Part shown: piece by piece, positions 10,675 to 20,289 of the stretch | How positions within the stretch are numbered: position 1 is the first letter of the stretch | Layout of the letters: the number at the start of each line of letters is the position of its first letter | Assembly (NCBI RefSeq): GCF_003285265.1 | Contig: NZ_CP030239.1 | Coordinates: forward strand, 1,054,001 to 1,118,000 | Length of the DNA stretch: 64,000 bases | DNA from: Paracoccus mutanolyticus | GTDB taxonomy: Bacteria > Pseudomonadota > Alphaproteobacteria > Rhodobacterales > Rhodobacteraceae | Direction of reading: 5' to 3' | The notes under the pieces: model-generated | What the model was told of the DNA's origin: nothing | Databases searched by the model: none | What the model saw: only the letters and a program-made list of their open reading frames with translations | Translations under genes and position numbers: made by a program

Positions 10675-12293
10675 CTTTGGGTCCTTCGCACGCCCGCGAG
10701 GCGAGAGATCAGTTGCATCAGCCCCATGCAGCCCCAGGTGGCGGCAAAGGCGATCACCGCCAGCGCCGCCGGCTCATAGGCGCGGTTCGCGCCCAGAAGC
10801 TGCATGTAGGGGCCGAAGGCCGGGCGGTTCAGCAGCGCCGCCATGGTGAATTCGCCGATGACGATGGCGAATGACAGGAACGCCCCCGACATCACCGCGC
10901 CCAGCACATTGGGCAGGATCAGCCGGCCGATGATGCGCGCCCACCCCGCGCCCAGCGATTGCGCGGCCTCGGTCAGCGAGCGCACGTCCATGGTCGAAAG
11001 CCCGGTGTCCACCGCGCGGTACATATAGGGCAGCGCCAGGGTGGCGTAGCCGCAGAGCAAGAGCAGGTTGGTCCCGCCCGCCGTGCCGGTCAACGGCAGG
11101 ATCGAGCTGGTGTTGTAAAGCCGGATATAGCCGAAGACCACGACGATGGCCGGGATGACCAGCGGCAGCAGGGTGATGAACTCGATCACCGGGCGCAGGC
11201 GCGGCAGGCGCAGGCGCACCCAATAGGCGGTCGGCACCACCAGAAGCACCCCCAGCACGATGGTCAGCAGCGCCATCATGACCGAATAGCCGAAGGTTTG
11301 CCGGAATGCGGGGTCCGACAGGACCGATCGGTAGGCGTCCAGCGAATACTCGCCCCGCCGCATCCGAAGCGAGAATTCGACCGTGCCGATCAGCGGCAGC
11401 AGGAAATAGAGCGCGCCAAGGATCAGCGCCGCCCAGGACCAGACCCGTCTCATCGCAACCACCGCTCGGCGCGGGCGCGATGAGACATAGGCGAGGTTCG
11501 CAAGCCCGGTGATGACGATCATGCCGAAGGCCATGGCATAGCCCAGATGCGGGTCCTGCAGCACGTCGCCCCGGATCTGCGCGAACAGCATGATCGGCAC
11601 GATGGACAGCGACGAGCCGGTCAGCGCATAGGCCGTCGCCACTGCCCCGAAGCTGTTGGCAAAGAGCAGCGCGAAGGTGCCCAGAAGCGACGGGAACAGG
11701 ATCGGCAGCGCCACCATGCGCCAGTACTGGAAGGTCGAGGCGCCCAGCACCTCGGCCGCCTCGCGCCATTCGCGCCGCAGCCCCTCAAGCGCCGGGGTGA
11801 TGATCAGGATCATCAAGGGGATCTGGAAGAACAGATAGGTCAGCGTCAGGCCCCAGAACGACAGCAGGTTGAAGCCCATGGCATAGATGTTGATGCCGAA
11901 CCACTGCCGCAGCAGCATGGTGACCAGCCCAACGCGCCCCAGCGTCGAGATGAAGGCGAAGGCCAGCGGCACCCCGGCAAAGTTCGAGGCGACGCCGGAA
12001 AAGGTCATCAGCGGCGCCTTGATCCAGCCGGGCAGGCCGCCCATGACCACCGCCGCCGCCATGGCAAAGCCGATCAGGCAACCCAGCGCCGCCGAGGCCA
12101 GCGAGATCTGGATCGAGATCGTGAAACTGTCCACGATGCGCGGCGACCACAGCCCGGCCAGGTTGGCCAGCGTGAACCCGCCCTGCGGCGTCTGGAAGGC
12201 GCCGATGACGATGTTCATCGTCGGCAATACCAGAAACAACAGCGCGAAGGCGAAAAAGGGCAGGACGCCCAGCCAGTTCCAGCCCGTTCTCAT
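10671..12293 (-). CDS. ABC importer permease, two fused membrane domains
   Basis: This intact 540-residue inner-membrane protein carries two BPD-type permease halves in one chain, each of about six membrane segments. The coupling (EAA) loops read EWREAAEVLGASTFQYWRM in the first half and LTEAAQSLGAGWARIIGR in the second. Fused permeases of this size are seen in the FbpB, ThiP and phosphonate-type importers. It lies between the binding-protein gene (upstream, separated by a hairpin) and the ATPase gene (four-base overlap). The complex would act as a dimer of permease domains with the ATPase at the cytoplasmic face. Confidence 0.9.
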   Translation of the reverse strand: MRTGWNWLGVLPFFAFALLFLVLPTMNIVIGAFQTPQGGFTLANLAGLWSPRIVDSFTISIQISLASAALGCLIGFAMAAAVVMGGLPGWIKAPLMTFSGVASNFAGVPLAFAFISTLGRVGLVTMLLRQWFGINIYAMGFNLLSFWGLTLTYLFFQIPLMILIITPALEGLRREWREAAEVLGASTFQYWRMVALPILFPSLLGTFALLFANSFGAVATAYALTGSSLSIVPIMLFAQIRGDVLQDPHLGYAMAFGMIVITGLANLAYVSSRPRRAVVAMRRVWSWAALILGALYFLLPLIGTVEFSLRMRRGEYSLDAYRSVLSDPAFRQTFGYSVMMALLTIVLGVLLVVPTAYWVRLRLPRLRPVIEFITLLPLVIPAIVVVFGYIRLYNTSSILPLTGTAGGTNLLLLCGYATLALPYMYRAVDTGLSTMDVRSLTEAAQSLGAGWARIIGRLILPNVLGAVMSGAFLSFAIVIGEFTMAALLNRPAFGPYMQLLGANRAYEPAALAVIAFAATWGCMGLMQLISRLAGVRRTQR

Positions 12294-12310
12294 CTTGTCC
12301 CCGTCCGACT

Positions 12311-12335
12311 GGCCCCGCCCGCTGGGGGCGGGGCC
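12311..12335 (-). promoter_or_regulatory. Intercistronic GC hairpin between binding protein and permease
   Basis: A strong inverted repeat (ten-base GC arms around GCTG) lies in the 48-base gap after the binding-protein stop and has no T-run. Such hairpins commonly protect the binding-protein mRNA or attenuate transcription so that the binding protein is made in excess. The role here is inferred from position. Confidence 0.5.
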
Positions 12336-12341
12336 GATGGA

Positions 12342-13395
12342 TCATTCCTTGACCGCGGCGCCGACGACGCCGTCCCAGCCCTCGGTCACGACCTTCTTGT
12401 TGGCCTCCTGCTGCTCCAGCGTCGGAAAGATCGCCTTTTCATAGGCCGCGGCGGGGGGCAGCGCGTCCAGCAGCTCCTGCGGCACCTTGCCCTGCGCGAC
12501 CAGGTCGTTGAAGCGGATCGGGTGGCAATAGCCCTTGAGCCAGCCCAGTTGCCCCTCGTCGGAATACAGGTATTCCATCCACAGCTTGGCGGCATTCGGA
12601 TGCGGCGCATAGGCCGAGATCGCCTGGACATAGACGCCCGCGACGACGCCATCCTCGGGGATCACCACCTCGACCGGCGGGTTGCCGTTCAACCCGTCGC
12701 GCCAGGACAAAAGGTTGTAATCCCAGGCGGTGACGATGGGCGTCGCGCCCTGGGCGATGGTCGCCGACTTGCCGATGACCGGGACGAAGTTGCCGGCCTT
12801 GTTCACCTCGGCCATCAGCTCCATGCCCTTCTGGCCCGAAGCCTCGCCCGGCTCGCCGCCATTGGCGATGCCCGCCGCCATGACCGAGATGATCGCCTGG
12901 GCCGAGGCGCGCGGATCGCCCGCCAGCGCGAAGGCATTGGCGTATTCCGGCTTGGTCAGGTCCTTCCAGGTCTTCGGCACGCTGTCGATCAGGTCCGAGT
13001 TCACGCCGAAGGCCATGACGCCATAATAATCGCCGTACCAATAGCCGTCGGCGTCCTTGGCATCGTCCGGGATCGAATCCCAGGTCGCGACCTTGTAGGG
13101 CTGGATCAGCCCCTCGGCCTTGGCCTGCGGGCCGAAGGACAGGCCGACGTCGATCACGTCGGGCGCCTGCGGGCCCTTGTTGTCCTTGTTGGCGCGGATC
13201 GCCTCAAGCTCGTCGGCCGAGCCCGCGTCGGGGTTCAGCTCGTTGACCTTGATCTCGGGGTATTTCGCCTTGAAGCCCTCGATCACGCCGCCGTAGTTGC
13301 ACCAGTCATGCGGCAGGGCGATGGTGGTCAGCATCCCTTCGGCCTTTGCCGCCGCCTCCAGCGCGGCCAGGTCCTGGGCCGAGGCCGCGCTCCGG
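12342..13395 (-). CDS. ABC importer extracellular solute-binding protein, 5' end replaced by IS sequence
   Basis: This periplasmic binding protein (about 345 mature residues, family 1 type) captures substrate for the adjacent fused permease. The mature part is intact from AQDLAALEAAAKAEG, includes ALPHDWCNYGGVIEGFKAKYP near the N-terminus, and runs to VVGAAVKE. The residues ASAQD look like the end of a signal peptide, but the rest of the signal peptide, the start codon and the promoter are missing. Upstream of about 13395 the sequence turns into part of an IS21-type transposase. The open frame continues to an upstream ATG at 13478, but those residues are transposase DNA read out of frame. The gene either has a genuine disruption or is chimeric at this junction. 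Confidence 0.8.
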
Positions 13396-13552
13396 CATCG
13401 GCACCATGAAGTTACGCCGCGAATAGCCCACCAGACCCTCGACATTACCCTTGTCGTTTCCCTTGCCCGGGCGGCCATAGCGATCCCGGATCAGGTAATG
13501 CGACAGGAAGCCGCTGAACAGCTCCGCCCGCTTGCGGGTGCCGTCGGCAGGC
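13395..13552 (-). mobile_element. Internal fragment of an IS21-family istA transposase
   Basis: Read on the minus strand, this stretch encodes about 50 residues including LSHYLIRDRYGRPGKGNDKG and VEGLVGYSRRNFMVPMPE, the well-known C-terminal part of the catalytic domain of IS21 IstA. There is no start, no stop, no istB and no terminal inverted repeat, so this is an internal piece only. It abuts the binding-protein gene at one end and the stop of the hydratase-like gene (13562) at the other, replacing the region where a promoter and signal peptide should be. An assembly chimera is more likely than an IS remnant. Confidence 0.8.
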
Positions 13553-13561
13553 CGGGCGGTA

Positions 13562-14401
13562 TCAGGGCACCAGCGTGACCGAGGCGCGCATCGGATGCCC
13601 GGCTATGTCGTATTCCGCCTCGATCCGCTGGCCGGGCAGGGCCGGGCCAAGAGTGCCGAACGACCCCAGCGAGATGATCATGCCGGGCGTCAGATCCTGC
13701 CCGCCGCGCTGGACCAGCCACAGCACCACATCCAGCGGGTGGCCCAGCAGCGCGCTGCCCTGCGCGGTGGTGACGGTCCTGCCATCGACCTTCAGGGCGA
13801 CGGTCATGCGGGCCAGGTCCCCCACCGGGTCGGCCAGGTCGGCCAGGGCCACGCCCTGACCCAGGACGCCCCGCCAGGGGGTGACGCCATAGGCGGCCAT
13901 CAGCGGCGCGGTCGGCACCACCCCCTGGCGCAGCGCGATGTCGGGCAGTTCGATGAAGGGGCGCACGTCGCGCAGCGCGGCCGCCGCCTCGGCCCGGGTG
14001 CGGGCGCGCATGATCGCGGCGTCGCCCACGGTCACGACCAGATCGGCCTCATAGAGCGGGCTGCGCGCGCCCCGCAGGCTGAGCCGGCTGCCGTCGCCGA
14101 CCAGCATGGGGGCGAACAGCGCGCCCGCGATGGGCTCGCTGATGCCATAGCGGCTTTGCACCGCCGCCGAGGTGAAACCGACCTTGACCCCGACGGGCGG
14201 GCCGAGTTCGGCCGCAAGCACGTCGCGGAAGGGCGCGTAGGCGCAGCGCGCGTCCGCCATCGTGGCGACGACCGGGTCGGGCAACCGCTGGCCCGCGATC
14301 CAGCCGCGCGCGGCATTGCGCATCAGCGACTGGTCCGGGCAGGCAGCCTGCGCAGCATGTCCGGCAATGGCAATAAATATGACGAATATCAAAGGTTTCA
14401 T
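13562..14401 (-). CDS. Exported hydratase/fumarylacetoacetase-fold protein
   Basis: This intact 279-residue protein begins with a signal peptide (MKPLIFVIFIAIAGHAAQA, likely cut before ACPDQ). The remainder resembles the 2-keto-4-pentenoate hydratase (MhpD) fold: GVKVGFTSAAVQSRYG, a region with EADLVVTVG and FIELPD at the usual metal-ligand positions, then SALLGHPLDVVLWLVQ and GMIISLGSFG. Enzymes of this family are normally cytoplasmic and act on aromatic-degradation intermediates, so an exported version is unusual. The catalytic Lys and acidic ligands appear at least partly kept, but the substrate is unknown. It is divergent from mutS (145-base gap) and lies upstream of the ABC importer on the same strand. 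Confidence 0.75.
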   Translation of the reverse strand: MKPLIFVIFIAIAGHAAQAACPDQSLMRNAARGWIAGQRLPDPVVATMADARCAYAPFRDVLAAELGPPVGVKVGFTSAAVQSRYGISEPIAGALFAPMLVGDGSRLSLRGARSPLYEADLVVTVGDAAIMRARTRAEAAAALRDVRPFIELPDIALRQGVVPTAPLMAAYGVTPWRGVLGQGVALADLADPVGDLARMTVALKVDGRTVTTAQGSALLGHPLDVVLWLVQRGGQDLTPGMIISLGSFGTLGPALPGQRIEAEYDIAGHPMRASVTLVP

Positions 14402-14546
14402 CCGCCGTCCCCAAGGATAAATTGTTTTTGTCCACGATGCCGCAAGACGGCAATCCTGTCACCGTGAATTTATGGTCTGGTTTCGGGCGGCTTGCATCGC
14501 GCCGGTCATCGCCTAGAAGGGCTGGGCCGGCAGGACAGGGCAGCGC

Positions 14547-17189
14547 ATGAACGACCAACCGACCCCGATGATGGCCCAGTATCTCGCGATCCGCGAGGCG
14601 AACCCCGGTGCGCTGCTGTTCTATCGCATGGGCGACTTCTACGAGATGTTCTTCGAGGACGCGGTGGCCGCCTCGGCGGCGCTGGACATCGCGCTGACCA
14701 GGCGCGGCACCCACCTGGGACAGCCGATCCCGATGTGCGGCGTCCCGGTCCACGCCGCCGAAAGCTATCTGCTGACGCTGATCCGCAAGGGCTTCCGCGT
14801 CGCCATCGCCGAGCAGATGGAGGACCCGGCCGAGGCCAGGAAGCGCGGCGCGAAATCCGTCGTCGCCCGCGACGTGGTGCTGGCTTGTCGACCCCCGGCA
14901 CCCTGACCGAGGAATCCCTGCTCGAGGGCGGCGCCACAACTTCCTGGCGGCCTTTGCCACGGTGCGCGACGATTGCGCGCTGGCCTGGGTCGACATCTCG
15001 ACCGGAGAGTTTCGCGTCATGCCCTGCCCCGGCCGCGGCTGGCCCCGGAACTGGCGCGCCACGCCCCGCGCGAATTGCTGGTGCCCCAGGGCGCCCGGCT
15101 GACCGAGATCGCGTCCGAGGCCGGGGCCGCGCTGACCGAACTGCCGCCGGGCAGTTTCGACAGCACCGCCGCGACGCGCCGGCTGGCCGCGCTGTTCGGG
15201 GTCGAGACGCTTGAAGGGTTCGGCAGCTTTTCCCGCGCCGAACTGGCCGCGATGGGGGCCATCGCCGATTACCTGGACCTGACGCAGAAGGGCCGCATGC
15301 CGCTGCTGCGCCCCCCGGTGCGCGAGGCGGCGGGCGGCGCCATGCAGATCGACGCGGCGACCCGGCGCAACCTGGAACTGACCCAGGCGCTGTCGGGCGG
15401 GCGCGAGGGATCGCTGCTGGCGGCCATCGACCGGACGGTGACAGCGGGCGGTGCGCGCCTGCTCGAACGCCGCATCAGCGCGCCGTCGCGCGATCTGGCG
15501 GTGATCCATGCCCGGCAGGCGGCGGTGGCGCATCTTGCGCGCGATCCGCGCCTGACCGCCGACCTGCGCGAAGCGCTGCGCCGCGCCCCCGACATGGACC
15601 GTGCCCTGTCCCGGCTGGCGCTGGATCGGGGCGGGCCGCGCGACCTGGCCGCGATCCGCGCCGGTCTGACCCAGGGCGCGGCCATCGCCGCCCTGCTGGG
15701 CGACGACAGCGTGCAGGTCCTGGCCGAGGCCGCGCGCGATCTGACCGGACATGACGCGCTGATCGACCTGCTGGACGACGCCCTGGTGGCCGAACCGCCG
15801 CTGCTGGCGCGGGACGGCGGCTTTGTCGCGACCGGCCACGACGCGGTTCTGGACGAAACCCGGCGCCTGCGCGACGAGGGGCGCGGCGTCATCGCCGCGA
15901 TGCAGGCCGACTATATCGCGGAAACCGGCGTCACCAGCCTCAAGATCAAGCACAACAACGTGCTGGGCTATTTCATCGAGACCACCTCGACCCATGCCGA
16001 GCGGATGCTGGCGATGCCCGACCGCTTCATCCACCGCCGACTCATCGCGAACCGATCCGCTTAACACCGTTGCGCTGTCGCCGCTGGTTACGCGGCATCG
16101 AACGGTCCGCCTCCAGCCAGCCCTCGATGATCGGGATGAAAGGATCAAGCTTTGGCCGCCTGACCTCGGCCGTCCGTCGGTACCGCGCCGGACCCAACGG
16201 CCAGGCCGCCCGGGCACTGGCCGAGATCGACCTGACCGCGGGATTTGCCGATATCGCCGCGGGCGAGGGCTGGGTGCGCCCCGAGGTGGACGACAGTCGG
16301 GCCTTCCTGGTCGAAGGCGGCCGCCACCCGGTCGTGGAACACGCGCTCAAGCGCAAGGGCGAGGCGTTCGTGGCCAACGACTGCGCGCTGACCACCGGGG
16401 CCACGCCCGCCATCTGGCTGCTGACCGGGCCGAACATGGCGGGGAATCGACCTTCCTGCGCCAGAACGCGCTGATCGCCATCCTGGCGCAGGCCGGCGCC
16501 TTCGTCCCGGCGACGCGCGCCCAGTCGGGCTGGTCAGCCAGCTGTTCAGCCGGGTCGGCGCCGCCGACGACCTGGCGCGGGGCCGTTCGACCTTCATGGT
16601 CGAGATGGTCGAGACCGCCGCCATCCTGAACCAGGCCGACGACCATGCGCTGGTGATCCTGGACGAGATCGGGCGCGGCACCGCGACCTGGGACGGGCTG
16701 TCGATCGCCTGGGCGGTGATGGAGCATCTGCACGCGAAAAACCGCTGCCGGGCGCTGTTCGCCACCCATTACCACGAGATGACCGGCCTTTCCGCCAAGC
16801 TGCCGGGGGTCGAGAACGCGACCGTCGCCGTGCGCGAATGGGAAGGTGAGGTGATCTTTCTGCACGAGGTCAGGAAGGGCGCGGCGGATCGCAGCTATGG
16901 CGTGCAGGTGGCCCGGCTGGCCGGCCTGCCTGCGTCGGTGGTCGAGCGCGCCCGCGACATCCTGCACCAGTTGGAAAGCGGCGCGCGCGAAGGGGCGCGC
17001 CCGGTGGCCCTGCTGGATGACCTGCCGCTGTTTCGCGCGGCGCCGCCCGCCCCCCCGGCCCGCGCGCGGCCCCAGCCCGCCTCGGCGGTCGAGGAGCGGC
17101 TGCGCGGCCTGAACCCCGACGAGATGACGGCCCGCGAGGCGCTGGACCTGGTCTATGAACTGCGGGGGATGCTCGGCTCAGCCGGTTGA
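14547..17189 (+). CDS. mutS: DNA mismatch repair protein MutS, multiply frameshifted and chimeric
   Basis: MutS binds mismatches and uses ATP to recruit MutL. The N-terminal mismatch-binding domain is clear, with the Phe-X-Glu motif in [13 protein letters not shown] and then [14 protein letters not shown]. The core and lever domains follow ([39 protein letters not shown]). The ATPase domain has TGPNMAG (Walker A, broken by an indel near 16450), [16 protein letters not shown] (Walker B) and [11 protein letters not shown]. The C-terminus is normal. Frame breaks lie near 14885, 14935, 15020-15040, 16450 and 16530. In addition, about 90 bases around 16097-16185 are transposase DNA in place of the native segment after RFIHR. 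All domains are present, so the true gene is probably functional. Its 3' end overlaps the convergent GT61 gene by 12 bases. Confidence 0.9.
16097..16185 (-). mobile_element. Short istA (IS21-family) transposase fragment inside mutS
   Basis: On the minus strand this reads [15 protein letters not shown] followed by [14 protein letters not shown], the segment of IS21 IstA just before the PRKQRHTAKRI motif. A degraded version of that motif continues to about 16060. It is antisense to mutS and takes the place of roughly the same length of mutS coding sequence, with mutS homology resuming at [16 protein letters not shown]. There are no IS ends. Replacement without length change argues for an assembly or read-correction artefact rather than transposition. 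Confidence 0.75.
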
Positions 17190-18546
17190 GGCGCGGGCCG
17201 TCTGCTTGCGGCGACGACGCTCCAGATCGCGGTCGATCAGCCGGATGATGCGGTCCGTCGCGCGCCGCCCCACATGCACCCCCAGCAATCCCTGGGAGAT
17301 CGGCGGCACGGCATCGGGGTCCCCTGCCCCCGCGATATCGGCAAAGACCGTCGTGTAGTTGCAGCGCGAGACATGGGCCAGGGGCAGGAAGTCCCCCCAG
17401 CGGTACAGCTGGGTCTGGCGGTGGCCGATCTCGATCACGGTGGTGTCGGGGCGGGCATAGGCCATGTTGGCAAGCCCCGCCCCGTGCGGCGCGATCACGA
17501 TGTCGGCACCCTGCATCGCCGCCACCTGTTCCAGCGGCCCCAGATGTTCGAAATTTACCACCTCGAACCCGCGGGCGCAAAGCTCCTCCAGCAGCGGCTC
17601 GTGCCCGGTCAGCGGGCGCAGCCGCGCGGCCTGGCCCGAGCTGTCCCGGCCCATCCAGACCAGACGGGGCATCGTGGCGGCCAGCCCAGCCGGAACCCGG
17701 CGCAGCGCATGGTCTCGCAGCAGGCGCAGGCTGCTGTCGAACGAGGCCATCGACACGGCCTTGCGATACATGGTTTCCGACGCAGCTCGGTCCGCGCGGA
17801 TCCAGCGCCTGCGCCGTCGCCTCGCCTTCGGTGTCGCGCACATGGAACAGGTAATGGCGTGGTATAGCCGACCGGACCGCAGCGTAAGGCTGCGGCGCAT
17901 GGACCAGGCGCACCCTGGGCGCGAGTTCGGGAAAGATCGCGGCGATGAAGCGGCCGACAAAACCGCGCAGCTCGCCCTCGGGCAGGTGCAGGTTGATGGG
18001 GCGGTCGCCTTGGTCCCGGGCGAAATGGGCCAGGCTGCCCAGCGTCTCGGCCGTGAAATGGAAGTAGTTGAAGCCGTTCTTCAACTGGATCGCGATGTCC
18101 AGATCGCCACTGTCCTGGCGCCAGACCGGAATCTGGAACGAGGCGCCGAACTGCGCGTGGCGAAAGGCGATGGTCGTGCGTTCCTGCCGCGCCTTGCCGG
18201 GATTGGCCAGGTCGTATTTCATCCGCAGCCGGTCGCCCGAGGCGCCGTTCAGCCAGTAACGGCCGGCGATCCGGGCATAGCTGCCCCAGAACTCGGCCCC
18301 GGTCAGCACGACGGGGCTTGCGTTGATTTCCATGGCGCTGCCCAGCAGGCGCGCCTCTTGCCCGTCGATGGTCGATTGCTGCAGTTCCAGCAGGGCGTTG
18401 CTGTCGCTGGCAGCGAACAGGCGCAGGCTGGCGGCGGGGGCGGGGCGGATGATCCAGCCCGGACGCGGCGGCAGGTAGAAGATGCCCGGATGCAGCGAAG
18501 GCATGTGGAATGCCTCCATCGGGGGACGGGCCAGATCCAATGCCAT
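17178..18546 (-). CDS. Glycosyltransferase family 61 protein, frameshifted
   Basis: This is a DUF563/GT61-type glycosyltransferase of about 455 residues. The N-terminal region begins [15 protein letters not shown]. The catalytic region carries [18 protein letters not shown] and, near the C-terminus, [19 protein letters not shown], the hallmark GT61 motif. The frame shifts near 17790, between EATAQALDP and [17 protein letters not shown]. The start at 18546 is preceded by AAGGAAAGG. In bacteria these enzymes usually act in capsule or lipopolysaccharide assembly; the acceptor here is unknown. It lies downstream of the Anbu operon on the same strand with a 36-base gap and converges on mutS. Confidence 0.8.
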
Positions 18547-18582
18547 GAACGCCTTTCCTTGCTCGCCGCCCGGCCGGACCCC

Positions 18583-19308
18583 CTAGATCGTCACCTTCAC
18601 GAAGCTTTCCCGCAGGGCCGCAGACCACGCGGCCGACATTTCCATGAAAGCGGGGTCGCCGTCCAGTATCCGGCGGCGGTGGGTCAGCCGCAGGTCGTCC
18701 CGTTCGATCACCGCAAGATCCAGCGGCATCCCCACCGACAGGTTCGACCGCAGCGTCGAATCCATCGACAGAAGCACCGCCTTTTGCGCATCGGCCAGCG
18801 AGGTGTCGGGCGTCACCACCCGGTCCAGGATGGGCTTGCCGTATTTGTGCTCGCCGATTTGCAGAAAGGGCGTGTCCTCGGTCGCCATGATGAAATTGCC
18901 CTGCGGATAGATCAGGAACAGCCGCATCTCGCCGCCCCGGCGCTGGCCGGCCAGGATCATGCTGGCGCTGGCCTGCTGTTCAAGGTCGCGGGTCTGTTCG
19001 GCGATCTCGCGCCGGGTGCGGTTCAGCGTGTCGCCGATGATCGTCGCCACCTGCAGCATCGAGCCGGCCTTCATGATCGAGGTGGTCTCGTCCGCCTCGG
19101 GGTCGTCGATCGCCTCCTGCAGGCGGCCCAGCGTGGTCTGGGTGACCGACAGGCTGCCCGCCGTCATGATGGCGATGATCCGGTCGCCGGGTTGTTCAAA
19201 GAAGAACATCTTGCGATAGGTCGAGATATTGTCCAGCCCGGCGTTGGTCCGCGTGTCGGACAACAGCACCAGCCCCGCCTTCAATTTCAAGCCCACGCAA
19301 TAGGTCAT
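18583..19308 (-). CDS. Anbu, ancestral proteasome-like peptidase
   Basis: This is an intact 241-residue Ntn-hydrolase of the Anbu (COG3484, predicted proteasome-type protease) family. After Met removal the nucleophile would be Thr1 (TYCVGLKLKAG), with Asp17 in LLSDTRTNAG and Lys32 in ISTYRKMFF, the catalytic set of proteasome beta-type subunits. Structural work on Anbu homologues has shown open ring or helical assemblies rather than a closed HslV-like chamber, and no dedicated unfoldase is known. It is the last gene of a four-gene minus-strand operon with ATP-grasp, alpha-E and transglutaminase-like genes, the classic Anbu neighbourhood. The start at 19308 is preceded by GGAGGG. Confidence 0.92.
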   Translation of the reverse strand: MTYCVGLKLKAGLVLLSDTRTNAGLDNISTYRKMFFFEQPGDRIIAIMTAGSLSVTQTTLGRLQEAIDDPEADETTSIMKAGSMLQVATIIGDTLNRTRREIAEQTRDLEQQASASMILAGQRRGGEMRLFLIYPQGNFIMATEDTPFLQIGEHKYGKPILDRVVTPDTSLADAQKAVLLSMDSTLRSNLSVGMPLDLAVIERDDLRLTHRRRILDGDPAFMEMSAAWSAALRESFVKVTI

Positions 19309-19376
19309 CGCCCGCACCCTCCGGAATGGGCGACTGATAGGTCCGCGGGCGGTCCTTGGCAACCGGGCGAAAACGC

Positions 19377-20276
19377 CTATTGCTGGCGCTGGCCCGACTG
19401 CTGGTCCTGCCACTGGGCCTGGTCCTGCGACGCGCTTTCGCCCTGGCCTTGGGACTGGGCTTGGCCGGGGCCGGGGGGCACTTCCTCGACATGGACGCGG
19501 ACGGCCAGCGCCTCGACACCCTGGCCGAAGGCCATGCCGCGCACCGGCGCCGCGTCCTGCGCATCCAGGCCCGAGCCCAGCCGCCATAGCGGTCGTCGGG
19601 GCAGCAGGCATTGGCCGCGTCAAAGCCCACCCAGCCCAGCGAGCCGACATGGATTTCGGCCCAGGCATGGGCGGCGTCGTGCGGCTCGCCATCCTCGCGC
19701 GAATGCAGATAGCCCGAAACATAGCGCGCGGGCAGGTTGCGGACGCGGGCGCAGGCGATCAGCGCATGGGCATGGTCCTGACAGACCCCCTGCCCCAATT
19801 CCAGCGCCTGCGCGGCCGAGGTCGCGGCCTCGGTCACGCCGGGGCGGTATTCGATGACCTGGTTCACGGCGGCGCAAAGCTTGTGGGCCAGGTCCAGCGC
19901 ATCCTCGCCCTCGTCGCGAACGGGCCAGGGCGCGCAGCGCGTCGTCGGGCCGGGTGGCGGGCGTGTCGCGCAGATAGACCAGCGGATTGACCCATTCGCG
20001 GTGGCCGCGCAGCACGCCCGCCGTGTCGCGCGTCTCGACCAGCCCGTCGATGGTCACGGTCACAACCTCGACCGGGCCGCGCACGGTCCAGCCCTCGATC
20101 CAGTCGCCCGCCCCGTCGCGAAAGGCAGCGCCGCGCTGTCCCCCCGAAACCGAGATCTGCCAGTCGCCGACCCGCTGGCCTTCATAGACCGATGGCGTCA
20201 GCCGCAGGCTTTGGACCAGCGCCTGCACCGGGGTGTCGTAGCTATAGCGGGTTTCGTGGGTGATCTTCAGCTTCAT
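19377..20276 (-). CDS. Transglutaminase-like cysteine peptidase of the Anbu operon, frameshifted
   Basis: This protein of about 300 residues has an N-terminal transglutaminase-associated beta domain (MKLKITHETRYSYDTPVQAL) and a transglutaminase-like core: the Cys in GQGVCQDHAHALIACARV, the His in DAAHAWAEIHV and the Asp in GWVGFDAANACCPDDRY complete the triad. The frame breaks near 19920 and 19590. After the second break the C-terminus reads GLDAQDAAPVRGMAFGQG and VRVHVEEVPPGPGQ, then a roughly 30-residue tail very rich in Gln, Ser and Gly before a stop at 19377. In this family such enzymes may act as peptidases or amide ligases. It lies 13 bases after alpha-E and 68 bases before Anbu. Confidence 0.85.
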
Positions 20277-20289
20277 GACGCTCCCCCCC

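Noticed and set aside
12311..12335. A riboswitch upstream of the permease
   Set aside because: Only a single GC hairpin is present in a 48-base gap, too small for any known riboswitch.
17464..19857. A 797-codon plus-strand frame opposite GT61 and Anbu
   Set aside because: Antisense to genes with catalytic motifs; composition is typical of a shadow frame.
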